The position numbers and the translations under genes are program-made. Under the pieces are notes generated by a model. It was not told the origin of the DNA. It saw only the letters and a program-made list of their open reading frames with translations, and did no database searches. Of a DNA stretch of 10,229 bases, positions 5,123 through 10,229 are shown in pieces (position 1 is the first letter of the stretch; every line of letters starts with the position of its first letter). Origin of the DNA: Peptococcus simiae (lineage in GTDB: Bacteria > Bacillota > Peptococcia > Peptococcales > Peptococcaceae); assembly GCF_046097595.1 (NCBI RefSeq), contig NZ_JBJUVG010000023.1, positions 1 through 10,229 of the forward strand. Direction: 5' to 3'.

Positions 5123-8100
5123 AAAAAGAAAAAAATCTGTGCCGGCGTCTTGGCTGCCAGCCTGCTAGTCAGTTCTTTCCCCGTTACTGTTTTAGCTCAT
5201 CCGGCTCAAGCAGCTGACCAGGCTGCCGTCCAAATGAAGTATGGCGATATTAAGGGCCATAAACATGAAAAACTTTTGCAACGCTGGATTGAAGAAGGCA
5301 AGTTGAAAGGGGATGACCATGGCCAGGTCAATCCTAACGCCAGCATTACCCGGGCTGAACTGGCCAGCTTTATTAACCGGGTGAAGGGCTACACGGAAAT
5401 GGCAGACATCAGCCACTTTAAAGATGTTAATCCGAATGACTGGTATGCCCAGGAAATTGCCCGGGCCGTGAAAGCCGGCTACCTGGTTGGCATGGGCCCA
5501 GATACCTTTGGCCCTAATGGTCCTGTGACGACAGAGCAGGCCGTTGCTGTGGCTCTACGCCTGTCGGCAGTGCCCAATCAATCTCTTAAAGACGTACAAG
5601 TGCCCGAAGATATTAAGGCTTCTCCCTGGGCGAAAGAGGCCATTCGCCAGGCCATTGCCAATGGGATTTTCACCTTAACAGAAGTGCAGGCAGGCTTAGT
5701 CCAGCCTGAAAAACGGGCCAACAACATTCTTATCTTAGACCGGGCCCTGAATAAAAATATTGCTTTAAGTGTGCCCGGGACGTATACGTTAGGTAGCGTT
5801 AACGATGTGGATGTTCAAACTACCGGTATTACTCTCAAGGACGGGGAAGTTAAAGGCATCTTGACCGTCACCGCTAAAAAAGATGCGGGCCAAGAGGCAC
5901 CTGTCTCCTTACAGCTGGAGAAGGTTAAATTAGCCAATAAAGTTATTGCACCCTCCAGCGTGAAGGTTACCCAGGATGGGACCCGCCTGACCACCCAAGA
6001 GCCGGTCGATAAAGCCAAGGACGATGATAAGAAAAGCAAGGGTACCGTTACCATAGGCGGCTCTTCCGGCCATAGTTCCGGTTCGTCTAAACCGAAAGAA
6101 GAAACGAACAAGCCCAAGAAGCCTCAGGCAGAAACCTATAATGAGTTACCCCGGATTATGGACTGGCTCTTAAACCGGCCGATTACGAACACAGACCTGG
6201 AAAAGGCCTTCAAAGAGTTTCCTAAGGGGGCGAAAATTACCGACCCGGTCAGTTATCAATTCACCAAACCCGGCACTCAAACGGTAACAGCTACCCTTGT
6301 TTTTGCTGACAAGAGTACGAAAAAACAAGACATCACCATTAATGTTAAGGAAAAGCTGGATGACTACAGCGGCCTAACGGTCAAACCCATTGCTGAAATT
6401 AAGGCTCTGGATAATGACCGGGGCTATGTGGATGGGGTATACGATGGCTTTGCCCTCGGCTACCAGAAAAACCTTTACGTGAAAGTCACCGTTAAGGGGG
6501 GTAAGATTGTCGCTGTCGATAAGGCCGGAGATGGCCAGATTGATGACGGCGGCACCTATGAAGAAAAAGGGTTCAAAAATCTTATTAAGACCGTCATTGA
6601 TAAACAAGATCCACAAAGTCTCGCAGCCCAGCTGAATGCTAAACTTAACTTAACCAAGGCCATGTATAACCGGGCCGGCGAGAAGGGGCATACCGATGAG
6701 GCCTACAAGGAGGCCATGAAACACTTCTTCGGTACCGAAGAAGGGGCCCCTCGTGGGATGGATGAAATTTATCAAAGTCACATCCAGGCTTACGATGCCA
6801 TTGGCAAAAAAGTTCGTACGAAGCTCAAAGCAGCCGGTTACGAGCGGATTGACGTTGCCTCCGGCGCCACCTGGACAGCTCACGGGACCGCCAATGCCAT
6901 TATTGATGCCTTAAACAAGGCCAACCCCAAGAATGATGTTTTGGGGATGGATATCAAGGGCGACCGTGTTCAGTTTGACCGCCATGCCGGTAAGGACAAG
7001 GCCTCCGGTTATAATACCGGTGACCCCCTCAACTTCAAGGACTTTTCTGTTGTCCTGAAAAAAAGGGGCGGCAAAACAGAAACCATCCAGGGGGCTGATT
7101 TTGCCAAAAAAGGCATCCGGGTTGAACGGAAGAATGACGGCAAAGAAGTCTCCGATGGAATGGCTCTAACCGAAGAAAATGTCGGTAACGTTCTGGGCAG
7201 AGGTTTGCAACTGAACCTTGTCCATGTGTCGTCAGGGGTTAAGAAAGAACTCCTGGTCCTGATTAGTGAAACGCAAAAACTCAAGCAAAAGGAATTCCAG
7301 TATCGGATTGTCGGGACAGAGCAATGGGAAAACCTCTATACGCCAAAAGAGGGCTTCGATGCCTTTAAGTTTGTGATGCCGGTGCCCAAGTCCAAGTTTG
7401 ATAAAATCGTCGGCAAAAAAATCGAAGTCCGGGTGATTTTGACCGATAAAAATGGCCAAGACTATATCCTCCAAGGGACTCCGGATAAGGCTTTTGAAGT
7501 GCCGGATACTTCACAAAAGGCTGTAGGAATTGTGTACGGAAAGGATGCTCTGCAAACCGATAAGCGGAAGCATTTTGACTACTATGATACCTATACCTAC
7601 ATGTTTAAGGCCATTTCCGATAATGCCGGTGAAGCCGGTAAGATGTCCGCGGAACAGGAAGCCTTAAAGGCAGAAATTGATAAGGTAGAGGCCTGGTTTG
7701 CCGGTGAAAAATTCTCCGGTCCCTTTGATAAGGATAAACGTGAACCTCTGAAAAAGGCCTTAGACCAGGCTAAAAAAGTTTTGGCTGATGACCACTCCGG
7801 CCTGGCAGAACTCCAGGCTGAAAAAGAGGCACTGGCTGAAGCAGCAGAGGTCTTTAAACGAAAGATGCTCGGTGCTGCACTGGATGTCATTGACATGTGG
7901 CAGGAAGAACTGGACGATGAAGAAAACCAAGACCAGGACTTTAAACAAGAAATAAAGGTCGTTCAGCAAAAAGTGAAAGAGGCTCAAGAGGCAACTACTT
8001 TCAACCCCATGGCCCTGCAGCTGGCCTTTTACAATAGCGATAAGTTGTTAGCTCGGTCCAACATGAAGAAAGACCTGCCTCATGCTGAGGAAGTTTTAGC

Positions 8101-9049
8101 CACCCACCCCAGCCATAAACGGCTGAAATCGGCTATTGATGCAGCTAAGGCGGCCTTGGCCGATTCCAGAAAAAACCGGGAAGAATTGCAGGCCGCCTCT
8201 AGTGAACTAAGTGCGGCTATTAGTGAAGCAGAAGCTGAACCGGAAGAAGAGGCTAAGAAACCAAACAGCAACTATCCGGCCATTGCGCCTACAGATATCC
8301 TGAATGGCGGTGAAACGGTGGTGACCCTGCCCACTGAAGTTGAAACCCGGACGGTTGTCGGCTCAGAAGTCAAGATGGGTGAAAAGGTCCTTAAGCCGGA
8401 CCAATATGCTCTGGATTTAGCAAACCACACCTTGACCCTGAAAAACCTCACTGAAGCCGATGCCGGCCAGTATACCCTGTCCATCCAAAGTAATGAGTAT
8501 GAAGACTTAAACCTGCCCTTTGAACTGAAGGTTGGGAAGAAAATCAACTATACGGTTCAAGGGATGGCGCATGTCAAAAAATTAAAGAGCTGGAAGAAAA
8601 AAGCAGACAGCTACTATGTTATAGCAACAGTAACCTTTAATGATAAGCATGAGGTTGTAGCGTACGATCTCGCACCGGCGTCAGCTAATAAAGATGTTGA
8701 TCCCTTAAATGAGAACGGGATAGCGACTCTCGATCAAGTGACCGCCTATACTTTTGATATTGTGGAAAATAGGAAAGAATACGAGGCCTCTTTTGCCGGA
8801 AACCAAGAGTATTGGGACCCGATGATTTATGGGGATCCGAAAGATCCGGAAATTAAAAGCTTTGATGAGATTATCAAAGCAAAAAACATTAAAACCAAGG
8901 CAGATTTTCAAAGTATGAAAACAGAATTTGACGATGAAGATCGTACTGACAAAAATGTTGACACCACTTCCGGGGCGACCATTAGCTCTAACGCAGCTAA
9001 AAATGCCATCTTGGATGCCTTTGATCGATTTGAAGCCCAATTCAAATAA
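5120..9049 (+). CDS. SLH-anchored modular surface protein with two FMN-binding (flavinylation) domains
   Basis: A 1309-residue exported protein initiated by TTG. Order: signal peptide (1-31, cleavage likely after AQA); three SLH repeats (41-88 with ITRAE at 76-80, 99-146, 158-207) for binding secondary wall polymer; a beta-rich segment (215-285); hinge GTVTIGGSSGHSSGSS (from 308); an Ig-like module (340-412); FMN-binding domain 1 (434-600) opening GYVDGVYDGFA and ending DVASGAT, with T584 the expected flavin-linked threonine; an Ig-like module (606-720); an unassigned segment (720-840); two FIVAR-like helical modules (842-913, 963-1040); an Ig or Shr-HID-like module (1052-1141); FMN-binding domain 2 (1143-1309) with DTTSGAT and T1287. 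In the FMN_bind family this motif is flavinylated by ApbE. ApbE is not in the window. Extracellular electron transfer or metal/heme reduction is inferred. Adhesion through the FIVAR and Ig modules is an alternative. The C-terminal domain is lower in GC. Confidence 0.88.
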   Translation: MKKKKICAGVLAASLLVSSFPVTVLAHPAQAADQAAVQMKYGDIKGHKHEKLLQRWIEEGKLKGDDHGQVNPNASITRAELASFINRVKGYTEMADISHFKDVNPNDWYAQEIARAVKAGYLVGMGPDTFGPNGPVTTEQAVAVALRLSAVPNQSLKDVQVPEDIKASPWAKEAIRQAIANGIFTLTEVQAGLVQPEKRANNILILDRALNKNIALSVPGTYTLGSVNDVDVQTTGITLKDGEVKGILTVTAKKDAGQEAPVSLQLEKVKLANKVIAPSSVKVTQDGTRLTTQEPVDKAKDDDKKSKGTVTIGGSSGHSSGSSKPKEETNKPKKPQAETYNELPRIMDWLLNRPITNTDLEKAFKEFPKGAKITDPVSYQFTKPGTQTVTATLVFADKSTKKQDITINVKEKLDDYSGLTVKPIAEIKALDNDRGYVDGVYDGFALGYQKNLYVKVTVKGGKIVAVDKAGDGQIDDGGTYEEKGFKNLIKTVIDKQDPQSLAAQLNAKLNLTKAMYNRAGEKGHTDEAYKEAMKHFFGTEEGAPRGMDEIYQSHIQAYDAIGKKVRTKLKAAGYERIDVASGATWTAHGTANAIIDALNKANPKNDVLGMDIKGDRVQFDRHAGKDKASGYNTGDPLNFKDFSVVLKKRGGKTETIQGADFAKKGIRVERKNDGKEVSDGMALTEENVGNVLGRGLQLNLVHVSSGVKKELLVLISETQKLKQKEFQYRIVGTEQWENLYTPKEGFDAFKFVMPVPKSKFDKIVGKKIEVRVILTDKNGQDYILQGTPDKAFEVPDTSQKAVGIVYGKDALQTDKRKHFDYYDTYTYMFKAISDNAGEAGKMSAEQEALKAEIDKVEAWFAGEKFSGPFDKDKREPLKKALDQAKKVLADDHSGLAELQAEKEALAEAAEVFKRKMLGAALDVIDMWQEELDDEENQDQDFKQEIKVVQQKVKEAQEATTFNPMALQLAFYNSDKLLARSNMKKDLPHAEEVLATHPSHKRLKSAIDAAKAALADSRKNREELQAASSELSAAISEAEAEPEEEAKKPNSNYPAIAPTDILNGGETVVTLPTEVETRTVVGSEVKMGEKVLKPDQYALDLANHTLTLKNLTEADAGQYTLSIQSNEYEDLNLPFELKVGKKINYTVQGMAHVKKLKSWKKKADSYYVIATVTFNDKHEVVAYDLAPASANKDVDPLNENGIATLDQVTAYTFDIVENRKEYEASFAGNQEYWDPMIYGDPKDPEIKSFDEIIKAKNIKTKADFQSMKTEFDDEDRTDKNVDTTSGATISSNAAKNAILDAFDRFEAQFK

Positions 9050-9079
9050 GTTTGTGCTTGGTATTGAAACTTGATAACT

Positions 9080-9119
9080 AAAAATGCCGTAATTCCACTC
9101 TAGCTTTACGGCATTTTTT
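9080..9119 (+). terminator. intrinsic terminator after the SLH flavoprotein gene
   Basis: AAAAATGCCGTAA (9080-9092) and TTACGGCATTTTT (9106-9118) form a 13-bp stem with a 13-base loop, and the 3' arm runs into the T-tract. The stem is near-symmetrical in A/T ends, so it could also work on the minus strand. Only 33 bases separate it from the next start codon. Confidence 0.88.
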
Positions 9120-9152
9120 ATCCTTTAGAAGAAAATGAAAGTGAGGTCCTGA

Positions 9153-10229
9153 ATGAAAAACAAAAAACTTTGTGCCGGCGTTTTGGCAGCCAGTTTAATG
9201 GTTAGCTCTATGCCATTCGCTCCTTTAACCTCACCGGCCCAAGCAGCCAGTGCAGCAATCAGTCAAGGTGTTTATAAGGATATTAAGGGCCATAAACATG
9301 AAGCCCTCTTGCAGCGTTGGATTCAAGAAGGTAAAGTCAAGGGTGATGACCAGGGACAAGTGAACCCTGACCAGTCTATCACCCGGGCGGAATTAGCCGC
9401 CTTTATCAACCGGGTCAAGGGCTTTACGAAGACAGCAGATATCAGCCGGTTTAAAGATGTTAAAACGGATGATTGGTATGCTACAGAGGTGGCCCGGGCC
9501 GTCCAGGCCGGCTACCTGGTTGGGATGGGGCCGGATACCTTTGCTCCTAATGGTCAGGTGACCGCCGAGCAGGCCATTGCCGTTGCTTTGCGGCTGTCTC
9601 CCTTACCCAACCAGTCCACTAAAAACGTTCAAGTGCCGGAAAACCTTAAAGCTTCCCCCTGGGCCGCGGAGGCTGTTAAACAGGCCATTGCCAATGGGAT
9701 TTTTAGCCAGGCGGATTTAACGGAAAGCCTGACCCTGTCCAGTAAACGGGCCGATAATATCCTCTGGCTGGACCGGAGCCTCAATAAAAACCCGGCCTTA
9801 AGCGTCCCCGGGACCTACAGTCTGGGTGAAGTTAATAATGTAGATGTCCAAGTGCCGGGCGTGACTCTGAAAAATACGACCATTAGCGGTCAGCTCACGG
9901 TTTCCGCCAAGGCTGAAAAAGGCAATGATACCGTAACCCTTGACCAGGTTAAACTAACCAAGCCGGTTGTCGCCCCCAAGGAGATTAAAGTTGTTCAAGA
10001 CGGCAAATCCGTAGAAACAAAGGCACCGGATAAAAAACCGGACCAATCCGAGAATAAAAAAAACGGGACAGTAACCATTGGCGGGTCCGGCCATTCAGGC
10101 GGTTCAGCGAAGCCTGCCCGGCCAAGTAAGCCGGATAAACCGGCCCAGCCGAAGAAACCGGAAAGTAAGCCCGCTAGCAAAGAAGAACGGAAAGCCTTAG
10201 AAAACGCTTTGAAAGATACCAAGTTCATC
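9153..10229 (+). CDS. SLH-domain surface protein, paralogue of the upstream flavoprotein (3' truncated by window)
   Basis: The frame opens with ATG 9153, preceded by GTGAGG (9141-9146) with a 6-base spacer, and stays open for 359 codons to the window edge, so only the N-terminal part is visible. It has a signal peptide (1-31, cleavage likely after AQA) and three SLH repeats (Y41 to about 207, with ITRAE). The same beta-rich segment follows (SVPGTYSLGEVNNVDVQ), then the hinge GTVTIGGSGHSGGS and a Lys/Pro-rich linker. It aligns without gaps to the upstream protein to about residue 253, showing tandem duplication. Whether it carries FMN-binding domains cannot be seen. The last residues (KEERKALENALKDTKF) look helical and could begin a FIVAR-like module. 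No clear promoter lies between the preceding terminator and this gene, so expression may depend on read-through or a cryptic promoter. Confidence 0.9.
   Translation, partial: MKNKKLCAGVLAASLMVSSMPFAPLTSPAQAASAAISQGVYKDIKGHKHEALLQRWIQEGKVKGDDQGQVNPDQSITRAELAAFINRVKGFTKTADISRFKDVKTDDWYATEVARAVQAGYLVGMGPDTFAPNGQVTAEQAIAVALRLSPLPNQSTKNVQVPENLKASPWAAEAVKQAIANGIFSQADLTESLTLSSKRADNILWLDRSLNKNPALSVPGTYSLGEVNNVDVQVPGVTLKNTTISGQLTVSAKAEKGNDTVTLDQVKLTKPVVAPKEIKVVQDGKSVETKAPDKKPDQSENKKNGTVTIGGSGHSGGSAKPARPSKPDKPAQPKKPESKPASKEERKALENALKDTKFI

Noticed and set aside
5120..5170. Lipoprotein signal for the SLH protein because of Cys7
   Set aside because: The cysteine lies in the positively charged n-region before the hydrophobic core and has no lipobox upstream. 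The AQA cleavage site fits signal peptidase I.
9135..9155. Five-codon mini-ORF (MKVRS) whose stop overlaps the next gene's start
   Set aside because: No spaced ribosome binding site precedes its ATG. It is more simply the leader containing the GTGAGG site for the real start at 9153.

Overview
The window looks like a chromosomal segment of a Gram-positive-type, probably anaerobic Bacillota (Firmicutes). The reasons are strong AGGAGG-type ribosome binding sites, simple TTGACA/TATAAT promoters, hairpin plus T-run terminators, a recG-rsmD core cluster, a DivIVA-like coiled-coil gene and S-layer-homology (SLH) surface proteins. Coding DNA is fairly GC-rich (locally above 65 percent) with CGG/CCG/GGC-rich codons, while intergenic DNA is AT-rich. 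A moderate-GC clostridial or Peptococcus-like lineage would fit, but the genus cannot be fixed from the sequence alone.

Layout. Positions 1-1119 are read on the minus strand: a 39-residue membrane peptide (44..163) with its own promoter, a 320-base stretch holding only a promoter, an orphan open frame and a hairpin, then a HAD-family phosphatase (484..1119). A compact divergent promoter region (1120-1197) separates this from a plus-strand operon: GNAT acetyltransferase, recG, rsmD and a DivIVA/SepIVA-like coiled-coil protein (1198..4760). The operon is tightly packed, with a 20-base overlap and gaps of 8 and 17 bases, and closes with two back-to-back intrinsic terminators (4773..4840). The usual clostridial neighbour coaD is not between rsmD and the coiled-coil gene.

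The second half is an accessory surface locus. After a 280-base AT-rich control region lies a 1309-residue exported protein (5120..9049): signal peptide, three SLH repeats, Gly/Ser hinge, Ig-like modules, an FMN-binding domain with an SGAT flavinylation motif, another Ig-like module, two FIVAR-like helical modules, a further Ig/Shr-like module and a second FMN-binding domain with its own SGAT motif. After a terminator, a paralogue with the same signal peptide, SLH region and hinge begins at 9153 and runs off the window end.

The most interesting signal is this flavoprotein together with its control region. Its near-consensus promoter is followed at once by palindromes built from TTAGRTTAACCTAA/GGTTAGCTAAC, which resemble boxes bound by DtxR-family (IdeR/SirR/MntR-like) metal-dependent repressors. 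Together these suggest a cell-wall-anchored protein carrying two covalent flavins, made when iron or manganese is scarce, possibly for extracellular electron transfer or metal/heme reduction. Domains and sites are read from sequence. The physiological role is inference.
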